Program-made: the position numbers and the translations under genes
Assembly: GCA_027484985.1 (NCBI GenBank)
Contig: JAIXRW010000005.1
Span: 95,378 to 159,377 of the forward strand
Direction of reading: 5' to 3'
DNA from: Rhodobacter sp.
GTDB taxonomy: Bacteria > Pseudomonadota > Alphaproteobacteria > Rhodobacterales > Rhodobacteraceae
Length of the DNA: 64,000 bases
In this document: in pieces, positions 35,827 through 45,951 of the stretch
How positions within the stretch are numbered: position 1 is the stretch's first letter
How the letters are laid out: each line of letters begins with the position of its first letter
Notes under the pieces: generated by a model
The model's database searches: none
The model's input: the letters and a program-made list of their open reading frames with translations, nothing else
Told to the model about the DNA's origin: nothing

Positions 35827-38800
35827 TCTGCTTCTCCCCGTCCTTGTCATAGAAGACCGGATCGACGACCCGCGCCTTGAGCGTGCCCTTGACGCCGTTC
35901 TTTACCGTGCCGAATTCGACCACCTCGCCCATCCGCTTGGGCCCATGTTTGAGCAGGCCCATGGCGATGCCCTTTTTCAGCGTGGGCGAGAAGTAGGTCG
36001 AGGTGATGCGCCCCTGCACGTTGCGCTGGCCATTGGCGTTCAGGCCCGCATCGACCACGTAGGCCCCGTCGGGAATGACCGAACCGTCCAGCGCCTCGAA
36101 GCCCACCAGTTTCCAGCGGTCGGGGCTGGCGAGGTGGTTTCTTTGCTGGCCGCGCTTGCCGAGGAAGTCTTCCTTCTTCTTCGAGATTGCCCAGTCAAGG
36201 TTCAGGTCCTGCGGGATCACCGTGCCATCGGTTTCGTCGCCGATCATGATAAAGCCCTTTTCGGCCCGCATGATGTGCAAGGCTTCGGTGCCGTAGGGCA
36301 TGACGCCCAGATCGGCCCCCGCCTTTTGGCAAGCCTCCCAGAAGGCGAGGCCATGCGAGGCGGGAACGGCGATTTCATAGGACAGCTCGCCCGAGAACGA
36401 GATGCGATAGACACGGACGGGGAAGCCGCCAAGCGTGCCGTCCGCCCATTGCATGAAGGGCAGCGCCTCGCGCGAGACATCCATGCCGCCGAGTTTTTCG
36501 AGCAGTTGCCGCGCCTTGGGGCCGACGATGGCCACTTGGGCATATTGCTCGGTCACGTTGGCGGTATAGACCTTCCAGTCCCACCATTCGCATTGCAGCC
36601 AGTCTTCCATCCACGCATGGATGCGGTCTGCCCCGCCCGATGTGGTGTGGCACAGCCATGTGTCTTCGTCGATCCGCGCGACCACGCCGTCATCGGACAG
36701 GAAGCCCTGTTCGTTGCACATCAGGCCGTAGCGGCATTTGCCCACGGGAAGCGTGCTCATCACGCCGGTGTAGAGCATATCGAGGAAGCGGCCGGCATCG
36801 GGGCCCTTGACGATGATCTTGCCAAGGGTCGAGGCGTCGAGCATCCCGACATTCGTACGGGTGTTCAGCACCTCGCGGTGCACGGCCTGTGCATGGGTTT
36901 CGCCACTGCGCGGGAAGGTATAGGGGCGGCGCCACAGGCCCACGGGTTCGAAATAGGCGGCGTGCTGTTCGTGCCAGCCGTGGATCGGGGTGCGGCGCAG
37001 GGGCTGAAAGATGTCGCCCCGTGCCTCGCCCGCCAAGGCGCCAAGGGTGACGGGCGTGTAGGGCGGGCGGAAGGTGGTGGTGCCGACCTGCGGGATATCT
37101 TCGTTCAATGCCTGAGCAAGCACCGCCAAGCCATTGATGTTGGACAGTTTTCCCTGATCGGTCGCCATGCCAAGCGTGGTGTAGCGCTTGGTATGTTCGA
37201 CCGATTCATACCCTTCGCGCGCGGCAAGCTGGACGTCCGACACCTTTACGTCGTTCTGGTAGTCGAGCCACATCTTGGCTTTCAGCGCGGGGCCAGCGCC
37301 CTGCGGCATGATCCAGACCGCTTCCATCGCGGCCTCGGTCACGATGTCGGCCTGCGGGACGTTGCCGGATTTTGCAGCGATGCCAAGGGCTTGCAACGCG
37401 GCGCGGGCCTGCGTGTCGGCATCGGCCAAGGCAGCGGCGGTGGTCATCGCGCCATTGGCGATGCCTGCGGCATAGACCATCGCGCCGCCATCATGGTTGA
37501 TCGGGGGCTTGGCCGCATCGGGGCGGAAATGGGCGCTGACGGTATCCCAGACCAGCTTGCCGCCGCAATGGCTGTAAAGGTGGACGACAGGCGACCAGCC
37601 GCCCGACATGGCGATGGCGTCGCAAGCGATTTCATCGACCACGGCCCCTTCGCCCGCTTGCAGGCAGATCGAGACGCCGGTGACGCGCTTGCCGCCCAGA
37701 ACCTTGGCGACACCACGGCCAGCCTCGATCCGGATGCCCAGGGCGCGGGCCTTGGCGGGCAATTCGCCCGTCACATTGGCGCGGGCGTCGATGATGGCGG
37801 GAACCGACAGGCCTGCCTCGACCAGCGCGATGGCGGTGCGATAGGCATCGTCGTTATTCGTCACGACAACCGTGCGGTCACCGGGCGAGACGGCATAGTT
37901 CACCACATAGTCGCGGACCGAAGCGGCCAGCATCACACCGGGAATATCGTTGCCCGCAAAGGACAGCGGGCGTTCGATCGCCCCCGTGGCGGTCAGGATC
38001 TTGCCGGCGCGGATGCGCCACAGGCGGTGTTTCGGGCGGCCATCGCCGGGGGTGTGGTCGGCCACCTTTTCGTCGGCAAGAACATAGCCGTGGTCATAGA
38101 CGCCCGCGCCCATGGTGCGGATTTTCAGCGTGACGTTGGGCATGGCGGCAAGTTCGGCGACCGCAGCCTCGACCCAGTCACCGGCAGGCTTGCCGTCGAT
38201 CACCTCGGCATCGACCGGCGCACGGCCACCCCAGATGGCGGTCTGTTCCAGCACGATCACGCGGGCCCCCGAGCGGCCTGCCACGAGGGCGGCGTGCAAA
38301 CCGGCCACGCCGCCGCCCACGACCAGCAGGTCGCAAAAGGCATAGGCCTGTTCGTAGCGGTCGGCGTCGCGGTCCTTGGGCGCCTTGCCAAGGCCGGCCG
38401 ACTGCCGGATCACCGGTTCGAACACATGTTTCCAGAACGGGCGCGGGTGGATGAAGGTCTTGTAATAGAAGCCTGCGGGCAGGAAGCGGGCGACATAGTT
38501 GTTCACCACACCCACATCGTATTCGAGGCTGGGCCAGTGGTTCTGGCTGGTGGCTTCCAGCCCGTCAAACAGCTCGGTCGTGGTGGTGCGCTGGTTCGGT
38601 TCGAACCGGCCGCCACGGCCGAGGTTGACAAGGGCATTGGGTTCTTCCGGCCCTGCGGCGACGATGCCGCGCGGGCGGTGGTATTTGAACGAGCGGCCGA
38701 CCAGCATCTGGTCATTGGCCAGCAGGGCCGCGGCCAGCGTGTCGCCCTTGTAACCCTTCAACCGCTTGCCGTTGAAGGTGAATTCCTGCGAGGCGGAGCG

Positions 38801-38839
38801 GTCGATCAACCGGCCGCCCTTTGCGAGACGGGTGCTCAT
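35819..38839 (-). CDS. soxA: Sarcosine oxidase alpha subunit
   Basis: FTFNGKRLKGYKGDTLAAALLANDQMLVGRSFKYHRPRG; LLVVGGGVAGLHAALVAGRSGARV; C-terminal aminomethyltransferase-like domain. Confidence 0.95.
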   Translation of the reverse strand: MSTRLAKGGRLIDRSASQEFTFNGKRLKGYKGDTLAAALLANDQMLVGRSFKYHRPRGIVAAGPEEPNALVNLGRGGRFEPNQRTTTTELFDGLEATSQNHWPSLEYDVGVVNNYVARFLPAGFYYKTFIHPRPFWKHVFEPVIRQSAGLGKAPKDRDADRYEQAYAFCDLLVVGGGVAGLHAALVAGRSGARVIVLEQTAIWGGRAPVDAEVIDGKPAGDWVEAAVAELAAMPNVTLKIRTMGAGVYDHGYVLADEKVADHTPGDGRPKHRLWRIRAGKILTATGAIERPLSFAGNDIPGVMLAASVRDYVVNYAVSPGDRTVVVTNNDDAYRTAIALVEAGLSVPAIIDARANVTGELPAKARALGIRIEAGRGVAKVLGGKRVTGVSICLQAGEGAVVDEIACDAIAMSGGWSPVVHLYSHCGGKLVWDTVSAHFRPDAAKPPINHDGGAMVYAAGIANGAMTTAAALADADTQARAALQALGIAAKSGNVPQADIVTEAAMEAVWIMPQGAGPALKAKMWLDYQNDVKVSDVQLAAREGYESVEHTKRYTTLGMATDQGKLSNINGLAVLAQALNEDIPQVGTTTFRPPYTPVTLGALAGEARGDIFQPLRRTPIHGWHEQHAAYFEPVGLWRRPYTFPRSGETHAQAVHREVLNTRTNVGMLDASTLGKIIVKGPDAGRFLDMLYTGVMSTLPVGKCRYGLMCNEQGFLSDDGVVARIDEDTWLCHTTSGGADRIHAWMEDWLQCEWWDWKVYTANVTEQYAQVAIVGPKARQLLEKLGGMDVSREALPFMQWADGTLGGFPVRVYRISFSGELSYEIAVPASHGLAFWEACQKAGADLGVMPYGTEALHIMRAEKGFIMIGDETDGTVIPQDLNLDWAISKKKEDFLGKRGQQRNHLASPDRWKLVGFEALDGSVIPDGAYVVDAGLNANGQRNVQGRITSTYFSPTLKKGIAMGLLKHGPKRMGEVVEFGTVKNGVKGTLKARVVDPVFYDKDGEKQNV

Positions 38840-39159
38840 TTGTAACCCTTCCAGTCGGGCCGCTTGGCCTTGATCTTCGCCACCAGATCGGCGGGCGGTT
38901 CGGATGATTGCGCGGGATAAGTGCCGAACACTTCCAGCGTTGCAGTGCAGCGGGCAGCAAGGAACCACTTGCCGCAGCCATAGGCATGGCGCCAGCGTTC
39001 GAAATGCACGCCCTTGGGGTTCTTGCGGGCGAACATGTAGCTTTCGAACTCTTCATCGGTCGAGCCGGGGCCGAAGCGTTTGAGATGCGCTTCGTAGCCG
39101 GGCGAAAGCTCGGTCTCTTCGGCCTTTACGCCGCAATAGGGACATTCAAGAATGAGCAT
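38836..39159 (-). CDS. soxD: Sarcosine oxidase delta subunit
   Basis: MLILECPYCGVKAEETELSPGYEAHLKRFGPGSTDEEFESYMF. Confidence 0.93.
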   Translation of the reverse strand: MLILECPYCGVKAEETELSPGYEAHLKRFGPGSTDEEFESYMFARKNPKGVHFERWRHAYGCGKWFLAARCTATLEVFGTYPAQSSEPPADLVAKIKAKRPDWKGYK

Positions 39160-39187
39160 GGTCGCGCTCCATTTCAGCGGTCACACC

Positions 39188-39233
39188 GCAAAAGTTTTCG
39201 AAAACTTTTGCAAATTCCTTCGAAGGAATTTGC
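39188..39233. repeat. Two perfect 24-bp palindromes sharing a GC dinucleotide, between soxB and soxD
   Basis: GCAAAAGTTTTCGAAAACTTTTGC (39188-39211) and GCAAATTCCTTCGAAGGAATTTGC (39210-39233). Confidence 0.93.
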
Positions 39234-39255
39234 GTCTCCATTCCGTTGGCTTGCA

Positions 39256-40503
39256 TCAATGGGCCACCCCTGCCGCCACCGATTCGTCGATGAACTGGCC
39301 TTCCTTGAAGCGCCACATGCTGAAATCGGCGGCCAGCGGGCCGGGTTCGCCCTTGGCCATCAACTCGGCCATGGCCCAGCCTGAACCGGGGATCGCTTTG
39401 AACCCGCCGGTGCCCCAGCCGCAGTTCATGAAGCAGTTGCCGAGCGGGGTTTTCGAGATGATGGGCGAGCGGTCGCCGGTCATATCGACGATCCCGCCCC
39501 ATTGGCGCAGCATTTTCAGGCGGCTGATCATCGGGAAGGTTTCGATCAGCGCGCGCAGGGTTTCCTCGATATGGTGGAAAGACCCGCGCTGGGTGAAGTT
39601 GTTGAAGCCGTCGGTGCCGCCGCCGATCACCATCTCGCCCTTGTCGGATTGCGACATGTAGCCGTGCACGGTGTTGGCCATGACGACCACATCCATGCAG
39701 GGTTTGATGGGTTCCGAAACGAGGGCCTGAAGCGCCACAGCCTCGACCGGCAGGCGGAAGCCTGCCATGTCGGCCACCTGCCCCGAATGGCCTGCCACCA
39801 CGATGCCGAGTTTCTTGCAGCCGATGAAGCCCTTGGTCGTGTCGATGCCGGTGACATTGCCGTTTTCGGAACGGACGCCCTTCACCTCGCATTGCTGGAT
39901 GATGTCCATGCCCATGTCGGAACAGGCGCGGGCATAGCCCCAAGCGACCGCGTCATGGCGTGCGGTGCCGCCGCGTGCCTGGTAAAGCGCGCCCAGAACC
40001 GGATAGCGCGGCCCGTCGATATTGATGATCGGCACCAGTTCCTTGACGCGGGCGGGTTCGATCCATTCGGTCTCGACCCCTTGCAGCGCGTTGGCGTGCA
40101 CGGTGCGCAGGTAGCCCCGCACTTCGTGATGGGTTTGGGCCAGCATCAGCAGGCCACGGGGGCTGAACATGACGTTGTAGTTCAGGTCCTGTGACAGCGT
40201 CTCATAAAGGCTGCGGGCTTTTTCATAGATCGCGGCCGAGGGGTCTTGCAGATAGTTCGACCGGATGATCGTGGTGTTGCGGCCGGTGTTGCCGCCGCCC
40301 AGCCAGCCCTTTTCGATCACCGCGACATTGGTGATGCCGAAATTCTTGCCAAGGTAATAGGCCGAGGCGAGCCCGTGGCCGCCCGCGCCGATGATGATGG
40401 CATCATAGTGCTTCTTCGGTTCAGGGCTGCGCCAGGCGCGTTCCCAGCCGCTATGGTGGCGCATCGCTTCGCGGGCGATGGCAAAGACGGAATAGCGTTT
40501 CAT
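39256..40503 (-). CDS. soxB: Sarcosine oxidase beta subunit
   Basis: MKRYSVFAIAREAMRHHSGWERAWRSPEPKKHYDAIIIGAGGHGLASAYYLGKNFG. Confidence 0.95.
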   Translation of the reverse strand: MKRYSVFAIAREAMRHHSGWERAWRSPEPKKHYDAIIIGAGGHGLASAYYLGKNFGITNVAVIEKGWLGGGNTGRNTTIIRSNYLQDPSAAIYEKARSLYETLSQDLNYNVMFSPRGLLMLAQTHHEVRGYLRTVHANALQGVETEWIEPARVKELVPIINIDGPRYPVLGALYQARGGTARHDAVAWGYARACSDMGMDIIQQCEVKGVRSENGNVTGIDTTKGFIGCKKLGIVVAGHSGQVADMAGFRLPVEAVALQALVSEPIKPCMDVVVMANTVHGYMSQSDKGEMVIGGGTDGFNNFTQRGSFHHIEETLRALIETFPMISRLKMLRQWGGIVDMTGDRSPIISKTPLGNCFMNCGWGTGGFKAIPGSGWAMAELMAKGEPGPLAADFSMWRFKEGQFIDESVAAGVAH

Positions 40504-40731
40504 GGTCTCTCTCCCGTGGCGCCGTGTTCTTGCGTCGCTTTTGACCCGAGTGACGGTTTGCGGCCAGACGTGCAAGCGGCACAATCGGGAAATTTGCGAC
40601 AGAATGCGCGACAAAGCGCAGCGGGGCGGGGCTTTGCGTCACTTTCGCGTCGGGCGGGCTTTTTCCGCCGTCGCGAAAGGATTAGATGGGCGCCAAGGGC
40701 CCCGGATGCGGGCCGGGGGATCGGATCGCGG

Positions 40732-41946
40732 ATGGACAACTGGCAGTTCTGGCTTGCAGCGGCGGCGATGGGCCTTGCGGTGGTGGCGGCAATGATGCGG
40801 ACCGCGGTGCGGGCGCGGGCCGATCTGGTGCCCGCAGCCGCCTATGACATGCAGGTGTACCGCGACCAGTTGCGCGATGTGGACCGTGATCTTGCCCGCG
40901 GCACGTTGGCCGTGGACGAGGCACAGCGCCTGCGCGCCGAAATCTCGCGCCGGCTGCTTGAGGCGGATCGGGCGGCGCAGGCGGCGGCGGGGCGCGCGCC
41001 CGCGGGCCATGGCCGCTGGATCGCTGCGGCGCTGGTGGTGCCGCTGATCGGGGGGGCCTATCTGCTGTATGACCGGATCGGGGCGCCGGGCTATCCCGAT
41101 CTGCCGCTTTCGGAGCGGCTGGCCATGTCGCAAGAGCTTTATGCCAATCGCCCCAAGCAGGCCGAGATGGAAGCCAAGGCGCCCAAGCCCGAGGCAGGCC
41201 CCGTTGATCCCGCCTTTGCCAAGCTGATGGACGAATTGCGCGCTGCGATGAAAGCCCGCCCCGATGACCAGCGCGGGTTGGAATTGCTGGCGTCGAACGA
41301 GGCGCGTCTGGGCAACCTGACCGCCGCACGCGAGGCGATGGAGCGGCTGATCGCGCTGAAGGGTGCGGCGGCAAAGGCCGAGGACCACGCCGCCCTTGCC
41401 GAACTGATGGTGATGGCGGCGGGGGGGCTGGTATCGCCCGAGGCCGAGGCCGAACTGGACAAGGCGTTGAAGCTGGATGCGGCCAATGCGACGGCGCGCT
41501 ACTATTATGGCCTGATGGCCGCGCAGGTGGGGCGGTTTGACCGCACCTTTGCGTTGTGGCAACCGCTGCTGGACGGGCCTGCCGATGCGCCGTGGATGGC
41601 ACCGGTGCGCGCCCAGATCGAGGATGTGGCGATGCGGGCGGGCATCGACTTTACCCTGCCCGATGCCAAGGGCCCCGATGCGGGCGCCATGGCGGCAGCG
41701 CAGGACATGACGCCCGAGGAACGCCAGCAGATGATAACGGGCATGGTGGCGCAACTGTCCGACCGTCTGGCAACCGAGGGCGGACCGGTCGAGGATTGGG
41801 CGAAACTTGTCACCTCGCTGGGCGTTTTGGGCCGCAAGGACGAGGCGCAGAAGATTTATGCCGAGGCGCTGACGAAATTCGAAGGCCGCGCCAGTGAACA
41901 GAGTTTCCTGAAAGAGGCGGCGGTGAATGCGGGGCTGACCCCGTGA
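40732..41946 (+). CDS. ccmI: c-type cytochrome biogenesis protein CcmI
   Basis: N-terminal [44 protein letters not shown], then a TPR-like region. Confidence 0.9.
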   Translation: MDNWQFWLAAAAMGLAVVAAMMRTAVRARADLVPAAAYDMQVYRDQLRDVDRDLARGTLAVDEAQRLRAEISRRLLEADRAAQAAAGRAPAGHGRWIAAALVVPLIGGAYLLYDRIGAPGYPDLPLSERLAMSQELYANRPKQAEMEAKAPKPEAGPVDPAFAKLMDELRAAMKARPDDQRGLELLASNEARLGNLTAAREAMERLIALKGAAAKAEDHAALAELMVMAAGGLVSPEAEAELDKALKLDAANATARYYYGLMAAQVGRFDRTFALWQPLLDGPADAPWMAPVRAQIEDVAMRAGIDFTLPDAKGPDAGAMAAAQDMTPEERQQMITGMVAQLSDRLATEGGPVEDWAKLVTSLGVLGRKDEAQKIYAEALTKFEGRASEQSFLKEAAVNAGLTP

Positions 41947-42428
41947 TCATCGAGAATATCCCCGATTTCGCCGCCATCCTGCCGCCCAACCGCGCCATTG
42001 CGGGGCTGGATTTCGGGGACAAGACCATTGGCGTGGCGATCAGCGATCTGCGCCGTTCGGTCGCCACCCCGACCGAGGTGATCCGCCGCGTGAAATTCAC
42101 GATCGACGCGGCAGCCTTGCTTGAGATTTGCCGCCAGCGCGACATTCGCGGGCTGGTGCTGGGCCTGCCCTTGAACATGGATGGCAGCGAAGGCCCCCGC
42201 GTGCAGGCGACCCGTGCCTTTGCCCGCAATCTGACGCGGCTGACCGAACTGCCCATCACCTATTGGGATGAGCGTCTGTCCACCGTTGCGGCAGAAAGAT
42301 CACTGATCGAGGCGGATACGTCGCGCAAGCGTCGCAAAGAGGTGATCGATCAGGTCGCGGCGGGCTATATCCTGCAAGGGGCCCTTGACCGGATGGGCCA
42401 TCTTGCCCGCAATGGAGAGCCGTCGTGA
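41943..42428 (+). CDS. ruvX: Putative pre-16S rRNA nuclease / Holliday junction resolvase RuvX (YqgF)
   Basis: [59 protein letters not shown] start. Confidence 0.92.
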   Translation: MIIENIPDFAAILPPNRAIAGLDFGDKTIGVAISDLRRSVATPTEVIRRVKFTIDAAALLEICRQRDIRGLVLGLPLNMDGSEGPRVQATRAFARNLTRLTELPITYWDERLSTVAAERSLIEADTSRKRRKEVIDQVAAGYILQGALDRMGHLARNGEPS

Positions 42429-42652
42429 CAGGGGATGTCTGGCAGAGGGACGAGGTGCAATCGCCCTGCGTCAAGCTGTGCACCATCCATCCGGCCGAAC
42501 GGCTATGCGTGGGCTGTTATCGCACCATCGACGAAATCAGCCAGTGGTCGCGCATGACCCCCGAAGCGCGGGCCGAGATCATGGCCGAGCTTCCCACCCG
42601 CGCCCCGCGCCTGCAAAAGCGCCGTGGCGGGCGTATGGGGCGGCTGGGCTGA
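42425..42652 (+). CDS. DUF1289 domain-containing protein
   Basis: [38 protein letters not shown]. Confidence 0.9.
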   Translation: MTGDVWQRDEVQSPCVKLCTIHPAERLCVGCYRTIDEISQWSRMTPEARAEIMAELPTRAPRLQKRRGGRMGRLG

Positions 42653-42690
42653 ACCTTTCGGGCTGAACCGGCGGCGCCCCGCACCGCACA

Positions 42691-42714
42691 GCGCCCCGCA
42701 AGGGAAAGGGGCGC
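42691..42714. terminator. Possible bidirectional terminator hairpin between convergent genes
   Basis: GCGCCCC-N10-GGGGCGC between DUF1289 (+) and the ABC substrate-binding protein (-). Confidence 0.45.
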
Positions 42715-42753
42715 GACCTGCGCCGCGCCCCCGCCCTTATTGCCGCGAAACGC

Positions 42754-43725
42754 TTACTTCAAAGCTTCGTCGGTGATCGCATGCGTCCATGCGCCTTCGG
42801 GTTCCTTGGTGATGACCGGGTCAGAACCGCCCGACATCAGCGCCGCCACGGTGCGCTTGTAATCGGCCTCGTCCAGCGCGCCGTTCGATCCGGCGGTCAG
42901 CTTGGCGATTTCGCCCATCATGCGCTTCTGGTGCTGTTCGGTCTGGGCGCCGGTTTCATCGTTTTCAAGCACGATCATCGCGGCTTCATCCGAATTCGCC
43001 TCGGCGTATTTCCAGCCCTTCATCGAGGCGCGGACGAACTTGACCATCTTTTCCTTGAAGGCAGGATCGGCAAGCTTGTCTTCCATGACATAAAGGCCGT
43101 CTTCCAGCGTGGCGACGCCTTCGTCTTCATACTTGAAGGTGATCAGGTCTTCGGGCTTTACGCCCGCATCGATCACCTGCCAGTATTCGTTATAGGTCAT
43201 GGTCGAGATGCAGGCCGCCTGCTTTTGCAGCAGGGGATCGACGTTGAAGCCCTGCTTGAGCACGGTCACATCGGTGCCATCGGTCTTGAGACCCAGCTTG
43301 TTCATCCAGTTCAGGAAGGGGTATTCGTTGCCGCCGAACCAGACGCCCAGCGTCTTGCCCTTGAAATCGGCAGGGGTGGTTACGCCCGATTCTTTCAGGC
43401 AGGTCAGCATCATGCCCGAGGATTTGAACGGCTGGGCGATGTTGACCAGCGCCAGACCCTTTTCGCGCGCGGCCAAGGCCGAAGGCATCCAGTCCACCAC
43501 CACATCGGCACCGCCACCGGCTATCACCTGCGTGGGGGCAACGTCCGGCCCGCCCGGAAGGATGGTGACATTCAGGCCCTCTTCTTCATAAAAGCCCTTG
43601 TCCTTGGCCACGTAATAGCCCGCGAACTGGGCCTGCGTGACCCATTTCAGTTGCAGCGTCACATCTTCGGCCCACGCGGCCCCGCCAACGAGGGCCATCG
43701 CGGCCCCGAGCAACAATTTCTTCAT
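42754..43725 (-). CDS. ABC transporter substrate-binding protein, NMT1/THI5-like (putative pyrimidine-related uptake)
   Basis: MKKLLLGAAMALVGGAAWAEDVTLQLKWVTQAQFAGYYVAKDKGFYEEEGLNVTILPGGPD. Confidence 0.88.
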   Translation of the reverse strand: MKKLLLGAAMALVGGAAWAEDVTLQLKWVTQAQFAGYYVAKDKGFYEEEGLNVTILPGGPDVAPTQVIAGGGADVVVDWMPSALAAREKGLALVNIAQPFKSSGMMLTCLKESGVTTPADFKGKTLGVWFGGNEYPFLNWMNKLGLKTDGTDVTVLKQGFNVDPLLQKQAACISTMTYNEYWQVIDAGVKPEDLITFKYEDEGVATLEDGLYVMEDKLADPAFKEKMVKFVRASMKGWKYAEANSDEAAMIVLENDETGAQTEQHQKRMMGEIAKLTAGSNGALDEADYKRTVAALMSGGSDPVITKEPEGAWTHAITDEALK

Positions 43726-43775
43726 CCTCAACCTCCGTGTTGATGCGGCCCGGTTCGTCCGGTGCCGTCCTTGCT

Positions 43776-44621
43776 TCAAACCCTTTGTGACGGGTGCCAG
43801 AAGGTCACCCGTTTCTCGATCAGCGCGACCAGCCCATAAAAAGCCGATCCCGCCACTGCCGCAACGGCAATTTCGGCCCAAACCATATCAAGGCCAAGGC
43901 GCCCGACCTCGGCCGTGATGCGAAAACCCATGCCGACGATGGGGCTGCCGAAAAATTCGGCAACGATGGCCCCGATCAGGGCCAAGGTGGTAGCGATTTT
44001 CAGCCCGTTGAAGACAAAGGGCATGGCGGCGGGCAGGCGCAGTTTCAGCAGCGATTGCCAGTAGCTGGCACCCCATGTCGCCATCAGGTCGCGCTGCATG
44101 CGTTCGGATGCGGCCAAGCCCGCCACGGTGTTCACCAGAACGGGGAAGAACACCATCACCACCACGACCGCCGCCTTCGAATGCCAGTCGAAACCGAACC
44201 ACATCACCAGAATCGGCGCGATGCCGACGATGGGCAGGGCGGCGACGAAATTGCCCACCGGCAGCAGGCCGCGTTGCAAAAAGGGCGAGCGGTCGATGGC
44301 GATGGCGGTCAGGAAGGCCGCCGAACAGCCGATGGCATAGCCCGACAAGGCGCCTTTCACGAAGGTCTGGCGGAAATCGGCCCAAAGGGTCGGCCCTTCG
44401 GTCGCGATGCGCGCGGCGATGGCGCTTGGCGGGGGCAGGATTACCCCCGGCACACCAAGGCCGCGCACCACGCCTTCCCACAAAACCAGCAAAGCGATGC
44501 CGAACAAGGCGGGCACCAGCAGCCGCCCCGCCCGATGCGCCATAAGTGGCGAATGCGACAGGCGCACATTCACCGCCCAAGCGGCCAGCCAGAAGGCAAT
44601 TGCGCCAAGAACCCAGATCAT
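43776..44621 (-). CDS. ABC transporter permease
   Basis: LVLWEGVVRGLGVPGVILPPPSAI; LRLPAAMPFVFNGLKIATTLALIGAIVAEFFGS. Confidence 0.9.
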   Translation of the reverse strand: MIWVLGAIAFWLAAWAVNVRLSHSPLMAHRAGRLLVPALFGIALLVLWEGVVRGLGVPGVILPPPSAIAARIATEGPTLWADFRQTFVKGALSGYAIGCSAAFLTAIAIDRSPFLQRGLLPVGNFVAALPIVGIAPILVMWFGFDWHSKAAVVVVMVFFPVLVNTVAGLAASERMQRDLMATWGASYWQSLLKLRLPAAMPFVFNGLKIATTLALIGAIVAEFFGSPIVGMGFRITAEVGRLGLDMVWAEIAVAAVAGSAFYGLVALIEKRVTFWHPSQRV

Positions 44622-45481
44622 CGCGCCATCCCCATCCGCACCAGCACCCGCCGTTCGATCAGCCCGACAATGGCGACCAGCGCCGCCGCCACCAGCGCCG
44701 CGGCAAAGAGTGCTGCCCAAATTTGCACGGTCTGGCCATAATAACTGCCCGACAACAGCCGCGCCCCCAGCCCCGCCACGGCCCCCGTGGGCAATTCGCC
44801 CACGATGGCCCCCACCAATGATGCCGCGATGCCAACCTTCAGGCTGGTGAACAGATAGGGCATCGACGAGGGCAGGCGCAGCTTGCCAAAGGTCTCGGCC
44901 CCCGTGGCGTTATAGGTTTTGAGCAGATCAAGCTGCATCGCATCAGGGCTGCGCAGGCCCTTCACCATGCCCACGACGACCGGAAAGAAGGACAGGTAGG
45001 CCGAGATGATCGCCTTTGGCACCAGTCCCTGCACCCCGACCGAATTCAAGACCACGATGATCATCGGCGCGATGGCAAGGATCGGAATGGTCTGGCTGGC
45101 AATCGCCCAAGGCATGACCGACAGGTCCATGGCGCGGTTGTGAATGATCCCCACCGCCAGTAGGATGCCCGCCCCCGTGCCGATGGCAAAGCCCAGAAGC
45201 GTGGCCGAAAGCGTGACCCAGCCGTGATAGACCAGCGATTTCTTCGAGGTGACCTTCATCCCGAAGGTCGATTTCACCAATTCCGCCACCACCTGATGCG
45301 GCGCGGGCAGGACGGGGCGTTCCAGCGTCATGGTCTGCGGCAGGGCTTGCAGGAACGACACCTCGGCCCCGTCGCGGGCGGCCTGGTCATAGACCCAGGC
45401 GCGGTTCATCCAGACGGCGGCGGCATACCACAGCGCCACGATGGCGGCGATCACGGTCAGCACGGGAAGAATACGGTTCAT
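44618..45481 (-). CDS. ABC transporter permease
   Basis: Overlaps the previous gene by 4 nt; LRLPSSMPYLFTSLKVGIAASLVGAIVGELPTG. Confidence 0.9.
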   Translation of the reverse strand: MNRILPVLTVIAAIVALWYAAAVWMNRAWVYDQAARDGAEVSFLQALPQTMTLERPVLPAPHQVVAELVKSTFGMKVTSKKSLVYHGWVTLSATLLGFAIGTGAGILLAVGIIHNRAMDLSVMPWAIASQTIPILAIAPMIIVVLNSVGVQGLVPKAIISAYLSFFPVVVGMVKGLRSPDAMQLDLLKTYNATGAETFGKLRLPSSMPYLFTSLKVGIAASLVGAIVGELPTGAVAGLGARLLSGSYYGQTVQIWAALFAAALVAAALVAIVGLIERRVLVRMGMAR

Positions 45482-45813
45482 CCCCGCCCCCCCTGCGGCC
45501 ATGCGATCAGCGCGACCGAGACGATGCCCAGTACCACCCCCGCCATCTGCACCGGCGACAGCTTTTCCCCGAACCACAAGACCCCGATCAAGGCCAGCAG
45601 CACCAGTTGCACGACCGAAGATATCGCCACCGCCAGCGCAAGGCCCCCTTCGCGCATCACGCGCACCATGATGAGGTTACCGATCAGGAACAGGCCCAGC
45701 GCGCCCGCCAACGCCATCCACAACCCCGATGCGGAATAGCTGCGCAGCACGGAATTTGCCGCGACAAAGGCCGCCATCGCGGCAGCAAGCCAGATCAATC
45801 CGCCCCCGCTCAT
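45478..45813 (-). CDS. Small four-TM DMT/SMR-like transporter
   Basis: 111 aa, four hydrophobic segments ending GVLWFGEKLSPVQMAGVVLGIVSVALIAWP. Confidence 0.75.
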   Translation of the reverse strand: MSGGGLIWLAAAMAAFVAANSVLRSYSASGLWMALAGALGLFLIGNLIMVRVMREGGLALAVAISSVVQLVLLALIGVLWFGEKLSPVQMAGVVLGIVSVALIAWPQGGRG

Positions 45814-45950
45814 GCGCCCGCCCCCGTTTCATCCTTGCCCAAATACTCGGTCACGCCGCTGGCCCGCGCATGCACGGGCGCAAAACGGGGCGCAGACGCT
45901 TTGCGCGCCACGGAACGGGTCGGCTTTGGCAGGTCGCGACTGCGTGCCAT
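45810..45950 (-). CDS. Candidate 46-aa small ORF containing the dispersed repeat in frame
   Basis: MARSRDLPKPTRSVARKASAPRFAPVHARASGVTEYLGKDETGAGA*. Starts just after the ATPase stop and its stop overlaps the start of the next gene. Confidence 0.4.
   Translation of the reverse strand: MARSRDLPKPTRSVARKASAPRFAPVHARASGVTEYLGKDETGAGA
45827..45850. repeat. Dispersed repeat core copy
   Basis: TTTCATCCTTGCCCAAATACTCGG; no G6/C6 hairpin here. Confidence 0.75.
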
Positions 45951-45951
45951 G

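Noticed and set aside
35669-38845. 1058-aa + strand ORF
   Set aside because: Exact antisense of soxA with low-complexity Gly/His/Arg composition; a high-GC frame artefact.
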